Assembly (NCBI GenBank): GCA_913063035.1
Contig: CAJXYS010000032.1
Location: forward strand, 1-37,356
Direction: 5' to 3'
Source: an uncultured Maritimibacter sp.
Lineage (GTDB): Bacteria > Pseudomonadota > Alphaproteobacteria > Rhodobacterales > Rhodobacteraceae
Length of the DNA stretch: 37,356 bases
Positions 25,221 to 34,700 of this stretch are shown in pieces. Under the pieces are notes generated by a model. That model was not told where the DNA came from and did not search any database. It saw only the letters and a program-made list of their open reading frames with translations. The position numbers were made by a program, and so were the translations under genes. Numbering within the stretch: position 1 is the stretch's first letter; every line of letters starts with the position of its first letter.

Positions 25221-26237
25221 TCAGAACTGCTCTTCGTACTTCTTGGCCAGTTCCTCGATGTTGTCGGGCGGCCAGTCGACGATGTCCATGCCCAGGTGCA
25301 GGCCCATGGACGAAAGCACTTCCTTGATCTCGTTCAGCGACTTCCGGCCGAAGTTCGGGGTCCGCAGCATCTCGGCCTCGGTCTTCTGGATGAGGTCGCC
25401 GATATAGACGATGTTGTCGTTCTTCAGGCAGTTTGCCGACCGGACGCTGAGCTCGAGTTCGTCCACCTTCTTGAGCAGAAGCGGGTTGAACTCCAGCTCC
25501 TCCTCCTCTTCGCCGCGGCCGGCGGCCTCGGGCTCTTCGAAGTTGACGAAGATCGACAGCTGGTCCTGCAGGATGCGCGCGGCATAGGCCACGGCGTCGT
25601 CCGGCGTGACGGACCCGTCGGTGTCCACCTTCAGCGTCAGCTTGTCGTAATCCAGCACCTGGCCCTCGCGGGTGGGCGTCACGTCGTAGGAGACCTTCTT
25701 GACCGGCGAATAGATCGCGTCGATCGGGATCAGGCCGATCGGCGCGTCATCCGGGCGGTTCTTGTCCGCCGCGACATAGCCCTTGCCGGTGTTCACCGTC
25801 AGCTCCATGAAAAGCTCCGCGCCCTCGTCGAGGTGGCAGATCACGTGATCCTTGTTCAGGATCTCGATACCCGCGGATTCCGAGATATCGGCGGCGGTGA
25901 CGACGCCCGGCCCCTTGGCGGTGATCGACAGGCGCTTCGGCCCCTCGACTTCCATCCGGAGCGCGACGCCCTTGAGGTTCAGCACCACGTCGGTGACGTC
26001 CTCGCGCACGCCCGCGATGGACGAGAATTCGTGCAGGACGTTGTCGATCTGCACGCTGGTGATGGCCGCGCCCTGAAGCGACGACAGCAGCACACGGCGC
26101 AGCGCGTTGCCCAACGTCAGACCGAAGCCGCGTTCGAGCGGTTCTGCTACGACGATGGCCTGCCGGTGCGGGTCGGCACCCGGACGCACGTCCAGCTGCG
26201 TGGGCTTGATGAGTTCCTGCCAGTTTTTATGGATCAT
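25221..26237 (-). CDS. rpoA: DNA-directed RNA polymerase subunit alpha
   Basis: A 338-residue alpha subunit. The N-terminal assembly domain has [22 protein letters not shown] and [14 protein letters not shown]. After an acidic linker (about 235-250) comes the C-terminal domain that contacts UP elements and activators, ending in [20 protein letters not shown]. Asp-Trp-Pro-Pro near the end replaces more usual sequences in an alphaproteobacterial style. GGAGG lies 7 nt before the ATG. Flanking hairpins in both gaps may set its level relative to the ribosomal proteins. Confidence 0.98.
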   Translation of the reverse strand: MIHKNWQELIKPTQLDVRPGADPHRQAIVVAEPLERGFGLTLGNALRRVLLSSLQGAAITSVQIDNVLHEFSSIAGVREDVTDVVLNLKGVALRMEVEGPKRLSITAKGPGVVTAADISESAGIEILNKDHVICHLDEGAELFMELTVNTGKGYVAADKNRPDDAPIGLIPIDAIYSPVKKVSYDVTPTREGQVLDYDKLTLKVDTDGSVTPDDAVAYAARILQDQLSIFVNFEEPEAAGRGEEEEELEFNPLLLKKVDELELSVRSANCLKNDNIVYIGDLIQKTEAEMLRTPNFGRKSLNEIKEVLSSMGLHLGMDIVDWPPDNIEELAKKYEEQF

Positions 26238-26306
26238 GAGTTGCCTCCATTCCTGTTCGCCGGTCTGACCCGAGACCGGGAACGCCCGAGGATCAATATG
26301 ACGGAT

Positions 26307-26334
26307 TCGGGCCGCGCGGGTCTGCGCGGCCCGA
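26307..26334 (-). promoter_or_regulatory. hairpin between rpsK and rpoA
   Basis: TCGGGCCGCGC (26307-26317) and GCGCGGCCCGA (26324-26334) form a perfect 11-bp stem with a 6-nt loop, starting 13 nt after the rpsK stop. No U-tract follows on the transcribed strand. It is one of the most stable elements in the operon and may be an mRNA processing or protection site. Confidence 0.6.
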
Positions 26335-26347
26335 GATAATGCCTTTG

Positions 26348-26740
26348 TCAGACGCGCCGACGCTTCGGCGGACGGCAGCCGTTATGCGCGATGGGGGTCA
26401 CGTCCCGGATCGCGGTAATCTGGAACCCGACGGCGGCCAGGGCGCGCAGCGCGCTCTCGCGGCCGGACCCGGGGCCCTGCACCTCGACCTCGAGCGTCTT
26501 GACGCCATGTTCCTGCGCCTTGCGGCCGGCGTCTTCGGCGGCCATCTGCGCGGCGTAGGGGGTCGATTTGCGCGAGCCCTTGAAGCCCATCGTGCCGGCG
26601 GACGACCAAGAGATCGCGTTGCCCTGCACGTCGGAAATCAGGATCTTGGTGTTGTTGAAGGACGAGTTCACATGCGCCACGCCGGCGGCGATGTTCTTGC
26701 GTTCCTTACGGCGGGTGGTGCGTTGACGATCGCGTGCCAT
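26348..26740 (-). CDS. rpsK: 30S ribosomal protein S11
   Basis: A 130-residue S11, which sits on the platform of the 30S subunit near the mRNA exit. The central [18 protein letters not shown] is diagnostic, as are [20 protein letters not shown] and the basic C-terminal [11 protein letters not shown]. The N terminus is basic ([13 protein letters not shown]). It follows rpsM by 15 nt with GGGAGG upstream. Confidence 0.98.
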   Translation of the reverse strand: MARDRQRTTRRKERKNIAAGVAHVNSSFNNTKILISDVQGNAISWSSAGTMGFKGSRKSTPYAAQMAAEDAGRKAQEHGVKTLEVEVQGPGSGRESALRALAAVGFQITAIRDVTPIAHNGCRPPKRRRV

Positions 26741-26755
26741 TATCCTGTGCCTCCC

Positions 26756-27124
26756 TTACTTCTTCTTGCCGGCGATGGGTTTCGCCGGGCCTTTGCGGGT
26801 GCGCGCATTGGTATGCGTGCGCTGTCCGCGGACGGGGAGGTTGCGGCGGTGCCGCAAGCCGCGATAGCTGCCGAGGTCCATGAGGCGCTTGATGTTCATC
26901 TGAACTTCGCGGCGCAGGTCGCCCTCGACGGTGAAGTTGGAGTCGATGTGCTCACGGATCGCGAGCAGCTCGGAATCGCTGAGCTCGTTGACACGGCGCG
27001 ACTGGTCGACGCCTGCGGCCTCGCAGATTTCGCGGGCCGAGCTGTGACCGATGCCGTGGATGTAGGTCAGTGCGATGGGGACCCGTTTATGGGTCGGGAT
27101 GTTCACGCCAGCAATACGTGCCAA
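26756..27124 (-). CDS. rpsM: 30S ribosomal protein S13 (TTG start)
   Basis: A 122-residue S13, head protein of the 30S subunit contacting the P-site tRNA. It has [20 protein letters not shown] at the start, [16 protein letters not shown], and the C-terminal [20 protein letters not shown]. The initiation codon is TTG at 27124-27122: the conserved N terminus begins exactly there and no nearby ATG fits. AAAGG lies about 9 nt upstream. It is the first gene after adk, with its own predicted promoter. Confidence 0.97.
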   Translation of the reverse strand: MARIAGVNIPTHKRVPIALTYIHGIGHSSAREICEAAGVDQSRRVNELSDSELLAIREHIDSNFTVEGDLRREVQMNIKRLMDLGSYRGLRHRRNLPVRGQRTHTNARTRKGPAKPIAGKKK

Positions 27125-27178
27125 TTTCGTCTACCTTTCCGTTGCGGTTCCGTAGCCCCAGAACCTTTTTTCACAACG

Positions 27179-27208
27179 CAGGCCCGAGGCTGCATGCCGC
27201 CGGGCCTG
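27179..27208 (-). promoter_or_regulatory. stem-loop in the rpsM leader
   Basis: CAGGCCCG (27179-27186) and CGGGCCTG (27201-27208) form a perfect 8-bp stem. Within the 14-nt loop GGC/GCC can pair further. It lies 54-84 nt upstream of rpsM, downstream of the predicted promoter, so it would be in the mRNA leader. It could be an autoregulatory ribosomal-protein site; no known binding motif was recognised. Confidence 0.5.
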
Positions 27209-27271
27209 TATCTTCGCCTGCCACAATGCCGAAGCTTATGAAATCAAGCGATTCTCGTCGCGAGATGCGCC

Positions 27272-27300
27272 CGAATAAGGGGTTTTCAACCGAAGGTCAA
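27272..27300 (-). promoter_or_regulatory. promoter of rpsM-rpsK-rpoA-rplQ
   Basis: On the minus strand TTGACC (27300-27295, within CCCTTGACC) and TATTCG (27277-27272) are spaced exactly 17 nt apart in the 193-nt gap after adk. It would start a transcript about 140 nt upstream of rpsM. It suggests that the alpha operon can be transcribed separately from the S10-spc run. Confidence 0.55.
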
Positions 27301-27317
27301 GGGGCGCCCGCCGCCCA

Positions 27318-27961
27318 TCACACCTTGTCAAGCGCATCCTTGATCGCGGCGGCCACGTCCTCGATCTCGGCGAGGCCGTCGACACGGTCAAGCTTGCCCT
27401 TGGCGTAGTAGTAGCCCAGCAGCGGCGAGGTCTTCTTGTAGTATTCGAGAAGCCGCGTGCGCAGGCTTTCCTCGTTGTCGTCGGCCCGGCGCTTGAGTTC
27501 GGTCGACCCGCAGACGTCGCAGACGCCCTCGACCTTGGTGGGCTTGGTTTCGTCGTGATAGACCTCGCCGCAATTGCCGCAGGTGAAGCGGCCGGTGATC
27601 CGGCGCACCAGCGCCTCGTCGTCGACCTGCATCTCGATCACCGCGTCGAGCGACTGGCCCAGCTTGTCCAGCAGGGCGCCGAGCGCGTCGGCCTGGCCCA
27701 GCGTGCGGGGGAAGCCGTCGAAGATGAAGCCCGAGGCGCTTTCCCCGCGCAGCTTTTCCTCGATCAGGCCGATGACGATCTCGTCGGTGACAAGCTCGCC
27801 GCGATCCATGATCTCGGCGACTTTCTTGCCCATCTCGGTGCCGCTGGTGCGGGCCTCGCGGAGCATGTCGCCGGTGGAGAGCTGGATCATGCCCCTCTGC
27901 TCTACCAGTCGTCTGGCCTGGGTACCCTTTCCAGCGCCCGGCGGGCCGAGGAGAATGATAT

Positions 27962-27965
<4 letters not shown>
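27318..27965 (-). CDS. adk: adenylate kinase with Cys4 LID
   Basis: Adk interconverts ATP + AMP and 2 ADP in the cytoplasm. The 215-residue protein is of the long form, with P-loop GPPGAGKGT (7-15), AMP-site QLSTGDMLR and DGFPRT. The LID domain carries four cysteines (129, 132, 149, 152) in the CGNC and CDVC pairs, consistent with a structural metal (probably zinc) site. Cys4 LIDs are classic in Gram-positive Adk and I recall them in some alphaproteobacteria. It overlaps the secY stop by ATGA. Confidence 0.97.
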
Positions 27966-29317
<1,352 letters not shown>

Positions 29318-29337
29318 GCCCTGTCCTTTTCACGAAA

Positions 29338-29372
29338 GCGCCGCGAGGACCGTTTTCCAGGTCTCGCGGCGC
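29338..29372 (-). promoter_or_regulatory. bulged hairpin upstream of secY
   Basis: GCGCCGCGA (29338-29346) pairs with TCGCGGCGC (29364-29372). After one bulged base (29347), GACC (29348-29351) pairs with GGTC (29360-29363), leaving an 8-nt loop. This 13-bp stem ends about 20 nt before the secY ATG, close enough to influence ribosome loading. No binding protein is known to me. Confidence 0.6.
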
Positions 29373-29392
29373 GGGAAAACTATCGTGTACCT

Positions 29393-29412
29393 AGGCGGCG
29401 CGACCGCCGCCT
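29393..29412 (-). promoter_or_regulatory. hairpin after rplO
   Basis: AGGCGGC (29393-29399) and GCCGCCT (29406-29412) form a perfect 7-bp stem with a 6-nt loop, 7 nt after the rplO stop. It is the first of two hairpins in the 102-nt rplO-secY spacer. There is no U-tract. Confidence 0.5.
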
Positions 29413-29419
29413 GCAAGCG

Positions 29420-29893
29420 TTATTCCGCCGCTGCCGCAGAGGTGACCGTCAGCGAGCCGCCGGCCTTTTCGACCGCCTCGACCGCCGACTTGGACGCGCC
29501 CGAAACCTGCAGCTCGACCTTGGCGCTGAAATCGCCCTTGGCCAGAACCCGGACGCCGTCGCGCTTGCGCCGGACGAGACCCGATTCGACCAGGGCCGCC
29601 TCGGTGATCGGCTTCTTGGTGTCGATCTTGCCGGCCTCGATGAACTTCTGGATCAGCCCGAGATTCACCACGGCGAATTTCTTGCGGTTCGGCTTGTTGA
29701 AACCGCGCTTCGGCAGCCGCATGTACAGCGGCATCTGGCCGCCCTCGTAGGCGTTGATCGCCACGCCCGAGCGCGACTTCTGGCCCTTGATGCCACGGCC
29801 GCCGGTCTTGCCCTTGCCCGAGCCCGGGCCGCGGCCGATGCGTTTCCTCGGGCGCGTGGCGCCCGCGTTATCGCGGAGTTCGTTCAGTTTCAT
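29420..29893 (-). CDS. rplO: 50S ribosomal protein L15
   Basis: A 157-residue L15, a late-assembly 50S protein. The N terminus [20 protein letters not shown] and the glycine-rich basic stretch [20 protein letters not shown] are diagnostic, with [19 protein letters not shown] in the middle. The ATG at 29893 is used: GGAGAAG lies just upstream and MKLNEL is the family start. An earlier in-frame codon at 29944 adds 17 unrelated residues. Confidence 0.98.
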   Translation of the reverse strand: MKLNELRDNAGATRPRKRIGRGPGSGKGKTGGRGIKGQKSRSGVAINAYEGGQMPLYMRLPKRGFNKPNRKKFAVVNLGLIQKFIEAGKIDTKKPITEAALVESGLVRRKRDGVRVLAKGDFSAKVELQVSGASKSAVEAVEKAGGSLTVTSAAAAE

Positions 29894-29916
29894 GTCGCTT
29901 CTCCTCTGCCGGACGC

Positions 29917-29980
29917 GTCCCCGAGCGACTGAGGGGACGGCCACGGCCTGTTGTCACGTTTCCCCGCGCCGCGCGCGGGG
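29917..29980 (-). promoter_or_regulatory. two hairpins in the rpmD-rplO spacer
   Basis: CCCCGCGC (29962-29969) and GCGCGGGG (29973-29980) form an 8-bp stem with a 3-nt loop. Downstream in the transcript GTCCCC (29917-29922) and GGGGAC (29933-29938) form a 6-bp stem with a 10-nt loop. Both lie in a 99-nt gap, the second ending 24 nt before rplO. They carry no U-tracts. Confidence 0.55.
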
Positions 29981-29992
29981 GATCGAGGGCGC

Positions 29993-30181
29993 TTAGCCGC
30001 GCTCCTCGACGATTTCCACCAGATGCGGGATCTTGCGGATCATGCCACGGATCGCCGGGGTGTCTTCCAGCTCACGGGTCTTGTGCATCTTGTTGAGGCC
30101 GAGCCCGATCAGCGTCTGGCGCTGCTTCTGGGGCCGGCGGATCGGGCTGCCGATCTGCTTGACGACGATGGTTTTTGCCAT
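29993..30181 (-). CDS. rpmD: 50S ribosomal protein L30
   Basis: A 62-residue L30. Its sequence [20 protein letters not shown] is the family N-terminal signature, followed by [20 protein letters not shown] and [15 protein letters not shown]. Length matches bacterial L30 (about 60). It follows rpsE by 12 nt and is followed by a structured 99-nt gap before rplO. Confidence 0.97.
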   Translation of the reverse strand: MAKTIVVKQIGSPIRRPQKQRQTLIGLGLNKMHKTRELEDTPAIRGMIRKIPHLVEIVEERG

Positions 30182-30193
30182 GGGACCCTCTCC

Positions 30194-30742
30194 TTAGGCT
30201 TCCGCCGGCTGCTCGGCGCCGTCGCGGTGAAGGATCTCTGCGACCTTCTTGCCGCGGCGCTGGGCCACCTGGCGCGGGCTGGATTCGGACTGGAGCCCGT
30301 CCAGCGTCGCACGGATCATGTTGTAGGGGTTCTGGCTGCCGTTCGACTTGGCCACCACGTCCTGGATGCCGAGCATCTCGAACACGGCGCGCATCGGGCC
30401 GCCGGCGATGATGCCGGTCCCCTGCGGCGCCGAGCGCATGATGACCCGGCCGGCGCCGTGACGCCCTTCGACGTCGTGGTGCAGGGTGCGCCCCTCGCGG
30501 AGCGGCACGCGGATCAGGTTCCGCTTGGCCTGTTCGGTCGCCTTGCGGATGGCTTCGGGCACTTCCTTGGCCTTGCCCTTGCCGAAGCCGACGCGGCCCT
30601 TCTGGTCGCCCACGACCACGAGCGCTGCAAAGCCGAAGCGTTTGCCGCCCTTCACGGTCTTGGAAACCCGGTTGATCGCCACGAGACGATCAGCGAATTC
30701 GGGCGCCTCGTCGCGGTTCCGACGGTTGTCTTCTCTCGCCAT
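30194..30742 (-). CDS. rpsE: 30S ribosomal protein S5
   Basis: A 182-residue S5, which helps shape the mRNA entry site and decoding accuracy. It has the double-stranded RNA-binding-like S5 domain with [19 protein letters not shown] and [20 protein letters not shown], then the C-terminal [11 protein letters not shown]-type region (here [11 protein letters not shown]). The N-terminal 20 residues are charged and the C terminus is somewhat extended. It is 10 nt from rplR. Confidence 0.98.
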   Translation of the reverse strand: MAREDNRRNRDEAPEFADRLVAINRVSKTVKGGKRFGFAALVVVGDQKGRVGFGKGKAKEVPEAIRKATEQAKRNLIRVPLREGRTLHHDVEGRHGAGRVIMRSAPQGTGIIAGGPMRAVFEMLGIQDVVAKSNGSQNPYNMIRATLDGLQSESSPRQVAQRRGKKVAEILHRDGAEQPAEA

Positions 30743-30752
30743 TATCGTCTCC

Positions 30753-31112
30753 TCAGAACTTCAGGCCGCCTTCGCGCGCGGCGTCGGCCAATGCCTTGAC
30801 CTTCCCGTGGAACAGGAAGCCGCCACGATCGAAGTAGCACTCTTCCACGCCCTTTTCCTTGGCACGCTCGGCGATCTTGGCGCCGACCTTCGCCGCGGCA
30901 TCGACGTTGTTCTTTCCGGCGATCCCGAGATCCTTCTCCAGGGAGGAGGCGGATGCCAGGGTCACGCCGTTCGCATCGTCGATGAGCTGGACGTGAATGT
31001 TCTTGTTAGAGCGGTGGACCGAAAGACGCAGGCGCCCGTTCGATTCCTTCCGCAGCTTGTTCCGAACGCGCAGGCGGCGCTTGAGGAACATCGCTCTCTT
31101 CTTGTTCGCCAT
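30753..31112 (-). CDS. rplR: 50S ribosomal protein L18
   Basis: A 119-residue L18, a 5S rRNA-binding protein. The basic N-terminal region ([19 protein letters not shown]) and [20 protein letters not shown] are typical, as is the C-terminal [20 protein letters not shown]. It is 12 nt downstream of rplF and 10 nt before rpsE. Confidence 0.98.
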   Translation of the reverse strand: MANKKRAMFLKRRLRVRNKLRKESNGRLRLSVHRSNKNIHVQLIDDANGVTLASASSLEKDLGIAGKNNVDAAAKVGAKIAERAKEKGVEECYFDRGGFLFHGKVKALADAAREGGLKF

Positions 31113-31124
31113 CGTCTCGCGTCC

Positions 31125-31658
31125 TTACTTCTTCTTGCCTTCCTTGCGGAAGATGTACTCGTCCTTGTACTTGATGCCCTTGCCCTTGTAGGGCTCTGGC
31201 ACGCGCCATTCGCGGATATTGGCCGCGACCTGGCCGACGAGCTGCTGATCGGCGCCCTCGACGACCACTTCGGTCGGCTTCGGCGCGGTGACGGTGACAC
31301 CCTCGGGCACTTCGAAATTCACTTCGTGGCTGAGGCCGAGGTTCAGCTTCAGGGTGTTCCCCTGCATCTGGGCCCGGTAGCCGACGCCGTTGATCTCGAG
31401 TTCCTTCTTGAACCCTTCGGTGACACCCTGGACGAGGTTGGCCACCATCGTGCGGGCCATGCCCCACTGCTGGCGGGCGCGCTTGGACTCGCCGCGCGGC
31501 CGCACCGTGATGACATTGTCATCCAGCGTGATGGTCACATCGTCGGTTGCGGTGAAGTTCCGGGCGCCTTTCGGGCCCTTCACTTCGACGGTCTGGCCCG
31601 AGACGGACGCGGTGACGCCCGACGGAAGCTCGACCGGTCTTTTTCCAATACGAGACAT
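31125..31658 (-). CDS. rplF: 50S ribosomal protein L6
   Basis: A 177-residue L6 near the GTPase centre of the 50S subunit. It starts [15 protein letters not shown] and has GPKGARNF in the first repeat and the family signature [20 protein letters not shown] near the C terminus. Two tandem similar domains are expected at this length. It is 11 nt after rpsH. Confidence 0.98.
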   Translation of the reverse strand: MSRIGKRPVELPSGVTASVSGQTVEVKGPKGARNFTATDDVTITLDDNVITVRPRGESKRARQQWGMARTMVANLVQGVTEGFKKELEINGVGYRAQMQGNTLKLNLGLSHEVNFEVPEGVTVTAPKPTEVVVEGADQQLVGQVAANIREWRVPEPYKGKGIKYKDEYIFRKEGKKK

Positions 31659-31669
31659 TCCAGACCTCC

Positions 31670-32068
31670 TTAGAAGACGGTGCAGAGCACTTCGCCACCG
31701 ACATTCGCCGACCGCGCGGCCGCGTCCGACATCACGCCCTTGGGCGTGGAGACGATCGCGACGCCGAGACCCTGGCGGACCGAGGGCAGCTCTTTCACGC
31801 CGGCATAGACGCGGCGGCCGGGCGTCGAGACGCGCTGAAGATCGCGGATAACGGGCGCGCCGTCAAAATACTTCAGGCTGATCTCGATCGCGGGCAGGCC
31901 ACGCGCATCGGTGGTGTTCTCGTAGCCGCGGATGAAGCCCTCTTCCATCAGCACGTCCAGCACCCAGCCGCGAAGCTTGGACGCCGGGGTGACGACGGTG
32001 GACTTGCCGCGCAGCTGCGCGTTGCGGATCCGGGTGAGCATATCGCCGAGAGGATCGTTCACAGACAT
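31670..32068 (-). CDS. rpsH: 30S ribosomal protein S8
   Basis: A 132-residue S8, a primary 16S rRNA-binding protein that in E. coli also represses the spc operon. The N terminus [20 protein letters not shown] and the C-terminal [20 protein letters not shown] are diagnostic. I did not identify an S8-binding mimic near rplE here. It is 12 nt after rpsN. Confidence 0.98.
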   Translation of the reverse strand: MSVNDPLGDMLTRIRNAQLRGKSTVVTPASKLRGWVLDVLMEEGFIRGYENTTDARGLPAIEISLKYFDGAPVIRDLQRVSTPGRRVYAGVKELPSVRQGLGVAIVSTPKGVMSDAAARSANVGGEVLCTVF

Positions 32069-32080
32069 CTCTTCCCCTCC

Positions 32081-32386
32081 TTACCAGCTCGACTTGACCA
32101 TGCCGGGGATCTGCCCGGTGGAACCAAGGTCGCGCATCGCGATCCGCGACATCTTGAGCTTGCGATAATAGGCGTGCGGCCGGCCGGTCAGCTGGCAGCG
32201 GTTATGCAGGCGCGTCGGCGAGGAATTGCGCGGCAGCTTCGCCAGCTTGAGGCGGGCCTTGAAACGCTCTTCCATCGACAGATCCTGGTTGTTCGCGATT
32301 TCCTTGAGCGCTGCACGCTTGGCGGCGTATTTCTCCACCATGCGCTGACGCTTCTTCTCGCGCTCGACCATCGAGACTTTAGCCAT
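32081..32386 (-). CDS. rpsN: 30S ribosomal protein S14 (zinc-free form)
   Basis: A 101-residue S14 of the long type. It lacks the CxxC pairs of the short zinc-binding form: the region reads [20 protein letters not shown] with a single Cys. The C terminus IPGMVKSSW is canonical. S14 is a head protein that joins the 30S subunit late. It sits between rplE (20-nt gap) and rpsH. Confidence 0.98.
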   Translation of the reverse strand: MAKVSMVEREKKRQRMVEKYAAKRAALKEIANNQDLSMEERFKARLKLAKLPRNSSPTRLHNRCQLTGRPHAYYRKLKMSRIAMRDLGSTGQIPGMVKSSW

Positions 32387-32406
32387 GTTTCTCTCTCCTC
32401 CCGCGC

Positions 32407-32967
32407 TTAGCTGCTGAACGGCATGTTGAAATGCTTCAACAGCGCCTTCGCTTCCGCGTCGGACTTCGCGGTGGTGCAGATGATGATGTCCATTCCCCAG
32501 ACTTCGTCGACCTTGTCGTACTCGATCTCGGGGAACACGATGTGTTCCTTGAGCCCCATGGCGTAGTTGCCGGAGCCGTCGAAGGACTTGCCGGACACGC
32601 CGCGGAAGTCGCGGATACGCGGCATGGCGATGGTGATCAACCGGTCCAGGAACTCGTACATGCGGTCGCCGCGGAGCGTGACCTTCACACCGAGCGGCAT
32701 GCCTTCGCGGACGCGGAACCCGGCGATCGACTTCTTGGCGCGGTTGACGACGGGCTTCTGGCCCGCGATCAGCGCAAGGTCGTTCTCGGCCGACTTGATC
32801 TTCTTGGTGTCCTTGACGGCTTCGCCGACGCCGATGTTCAGGACGATCTTGTCCAGGCGCGGGATCATCATGTCGTTCTTGTAGCCGAACTCCTCCTTCA
32901 TCGCGGGACGGATCGTCTCGCGGAAGGTGGCCTTCAGGCGCGGGGTGTAGGTGGTGGTATCAAGCAT
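32407..32967 (-). CDS. rplE: 50S ribosomal protein L5
   Basis: A 186-residue L5, which binds 5S rRNA and contacts S13 across the subunit interface. Diagnostic segments are [38 protein letters not shown] and [20 protein letters not shown]. The start overlaps the rplX stop by 8 nt, with GGAG about 8 nt upstream inside rplX, so translation is probably coupled. Confidence 0.98.
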   Translation of the reverse strand: MLDTTTYTPRLKATFRETIRPAMKEEFGYKNDMMIPRLDKIVLNIGVGEAVKDTKKIKSAENDLALIAGQKPVVNRAKKSIAGFRVREGMPLGVKVTLRGDRMYEFLDRLITIAMPRIRDFRGVSGKSFDGSGNYAMGLKEHIVFPEIEYDKVDEVWGMDIIICTTAKSDAEAKALLKHFNMPFSS

Positions 32968-33274
32968 CGATCACCGCTCCCGATTTCTTGGCGACACGCA
33001 CCTTCTTGCCATCCTCGACGCGGAACCCGACGCGGGTCGGGCCGCCGTCCTTGGGGTCGACCATGGCGAGGTTCGACAGGTCGATCGGCATCTCGGTCGG
33101 CACGCGGCCGCCCTGTGCGGTCTGGGACTGGCGCTGGTGGCGGATCGCCACGTTCACGCCCTGAACGATCGCCTTGCCGGCCTTCGGGTCGACGGAGGTG
33201 ATCTCACCTTCCTTGCCCTTGTCCTTGCCGGCGAGCACGACCACCTTGTCGCCCTTCTTGAGCTTTGCAGCCAT
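32960..33274 (-). CDS. rplX: 50S ribosomal protein L24
   Basis: A 104-residue L24, an assembly initiator of the 50S subunit. The N-terminal KOW motif is [20 protein letters not shown]. Further family features are [18 protein letters not shown] and [20 protein letters not shown]. It overlaps rplN by one base (TGATG) and rplE by 8 nt. Confidence 0.98.
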   Translation of the reverse strand: MAAKLKKGDKVVVLAGKDKGKEGEITSVDPKAGKAIVQGVNVAIRHQRQSQTAQGGRVPTEMPIDLSNLAMVDPKDGGPTRVGFRVEDGKKVRVAKKSGAVIDA

Positions 33275-33642
33275 CAGAGCACCTCCGGGGCCAGCGAAAT
33301 GATCTTCATGAACTGCTTTGCGCGCAGTTCACGCACGACGGGTCCGAAGATCCGGGTGCCGATCGGCTCGTTGTTGTTGTTGAGGATCACGGCGGCGTTG
33401 CGGTCGAAGCGGATGGCGGTGCCATCCTCGCGGCGCACTTCCTTTGCGGTGCGCACCACGACGGCCTTGCGCACGTCGCCCTTCTTCACGCGGCCACGCG
33501 GGATGGCTTCCTTCACCGAGACGACGATGATGTCGCCCACGGAGGCGTATTTACGCTTGGAACCACCCAGGACCTTGATGCACTGCACCCGGCGCGCGCC
33601 GGAGTTGTCAGCGACATCCAGATTGGTCTGCATCTGGATCAT
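33274..33642 (-). CDS. rplN: 50S ribosomal protein L14
   Basis: A 122-residue L14 at the subunit interface. The start [20 protein letters not shown] is canonical, as are [20 protein letters not shown] and [20 protein letters not shown]. It follows rpsQ after 77 nt, a gap with only weak inverted repeats (a 5-bp arm pair at 33690-33704), unlike the other long gaps in the operon. Confidence 0.98.
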   Translation of the reverse strand: MIQMQTNLDVADNSGARRVQCIKVLGGSKRKYASVGDIIVVSVKEAIPRGRVKKGDVRKAVVVRTAKEVRREDGTAIRFDRNAAVILNNNNEPIGTRIFGPVVRELRAKQFMKIISLAPEVL

Positions 33643-33719
33643 GTGGTTTCTCCCGACCTTTGGGGACTGATCCGTTCATCGGGCCCCAGGGTTTCGATCA
33701 AACCGGAATGTGGCGGACC

Positions 33720-33953
33720 TTACGCGGTCGTCACCACCTCCCAGCGTTTCATCTTCGAGCGCGGCGGGCATTCCTGGATGCGCACGACATCCCCCACCTT
33801 GCAGCTGTTCTCCGCGTCATGCGCCCGGTATTTCTTGGACTTGCGGATGGTCTTCTTCAGAACCGGGTGCGTGAAGCGGCGCTCGACCAGCACGGTGACG
33901 GACTGGTCGTTCTTGTCGCTGGTCACGGTGCCCTGCAGAATTCTCTTCGGCAT
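33720..33953 (-). CDS. rpsQ: 30S ribosomal protein S17
   Basis: A 77-residue S17, an OB-fold primary binder of 16S rRNA. It starts [20 protein letters not shown] and includes the conserved [20 protein letters not shown] and the signature [20 protein letters not shown]. It is 13 nt after rpmC. Confidence 0.98.
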   Translation of the reverse strand: MPKRILQGTVTSDKNDQSVTVLVERRFTHPVLKKTIRKSKKYRAHDAENSCKVGDVVRIQECPPRSKMKRWEVVTTA

Positions 33954-33966
33954 CTCACGCGCTCCC

Positions 33967-34170
33967 TTATTCCGTGGCCGCTTGCGCGGCCTTTTCGTTC
34001 AGAACGGTTTTCACGCGCGCGACGTCGCGGCGGACGGTCTTCATCCGCGCGGTGTTTTCCATCTGCCCGGTCGCCTGCTGGAAGCGCAGATTGAAGGCTT
34101 CCTTCTTCAGGTTCGACAGCTCCTCGCGAAGCTGGTCGGGCGTCTTGTCTCTCAGCTCAGCAGCGTTCAT
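33967..34170 (-). CDS. rpmC: 50S ribosomal protein L29
   Basis: A 67-residue helical-hairpin L29 located at the tunnel exit, a docking site for SRP and trigger factor with L23. It starts [20 protein letters not shown] and has [20 protein letters not shown]. The ATG at 34170 is preferred over an in-frame ATG at 34188 because AGGAAGAG sits 6 nt upstream and MNAAELR matches the family start. A 95-nt structured gap precedes it. Confidence 0.97.
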   Translation of the reverse strand: MNAAELRDKTPDQLREELSNLKKEAFNLRFQQATGQMENTARMKTVRRDVARVKTVLNEKAAQAATE

Positions 34171-34195
34171 CGCCACTCTTCCTTTCATCAGAAGT

Positions 34196-34215
34196 CACCG
34201 GACGGCGTGCCGGTG
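34196..34215 (-). promoter_or_regulatory. stem-loop just upstream of rpmC
   Basis: CACCGG (34196-34201) and CCGGTG (34210-34215) form a perfect 6-bp stem with an 8-nt loop, ending about 25 nt upstream of the rpmC start. It lies downstream of the terminator-like hairpin in the same gap and may affect ribosome access. Confidence 0.4.
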
Positions 34216-34236
34216 CTTTTCCAACAAAAAACCCAA

Positions 34237-34257
34237 ACCCCCGCGTATCGCGGGGGT
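34237..34257 (-). terminator. terminator-like hairpin between rplP and rpmC
   Basis: ACCCCCGCG (34237-34245) and CGCGGGGGT (34249-34257) form a perfect 9-bp stem with a 3-nt loop. It begins 8 nt after the rplP stop. On the transcribed minus strand the stem is followed by TTGGG then TTTTTT. This looks like an intrinsic terminator or attenuator inside an operon that must be read through. The plus-strand side also has TTTTT a few bases away. Confidence 0.65.
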
Positions 34258-34265
34258 CCGGATTT

Positions 34266-34679
34266 TTACCAATCCTCGCGGACAACGATCCGTGTCTGGA
34301 GCGGAAGCTTCATCGCTGCGAGGCGGAGCGCTTCCCTTGCCACAGATTCGGACACGCCGTCAATCTCAAACATCACCCGGCCGGGCTTGACCTTGGCGGC
34401 CCAGTACTCGACCGAGCCCTTGCCCTTGCCCATCCGGACTTCCGTCGGCTTCTTCGACACCGGAACGTCGGGGAAGATCCGGATCCAGACCCGGCCCTGG
34501 CGTTTCATGTGACGGGTGAGCGCGCGGCGCGCGGCCTCGATCTGGCGCGCGGTCACACGCTCGGGCGTCGCCGCCTTGAGCCCGTAGCTGCCGAAATTCA
34601 GTTCGGTACCGCCCTTTGCCTGGCCGTGGATACGGCCTTTGTGCATCTTGCGGAACTTCGTACGCTTGGGTTGAAGCAT
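34266..34679 (-). CDS. rplP: 50S ribosomal protein L16
   Basis: A 137-residue L16, which helps position tRNA in the A site. It starts [20 protein letters not shown] and shows the conserved [13 protein letters not shown]-type segment (here [20 protein letters not shown]) and [20 protein letters not shown]. It is 21 nt after rpsC. A terminator-like hairpin follows its stop. Confidence 0.98.
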   Translation of the reverse strand: MLQPKRTKFRKMHKGRIHGQAKGGTELNFGSYGLKAATPERVTARQIEAARRALTRHMKRQGRVWIRIFPDVPVSKKPTEVRMGKGKGSVEYWAAKVKPGRVMFEIDGVSESVAREALRLAAMKLPLQTRIVVREDW

Positions 34680-34700
34680 CTCTCTTCTCCCTGGGAAGGA

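Noticed and set aside
27125-27317. Hidden rpmJ (L36) gene in the adk-rpsM gap
   Set aside because: No short frame reads the basic CxxC-containing L36 pattern; alphaproteobacteria usually keep rpmJ elsewhere.
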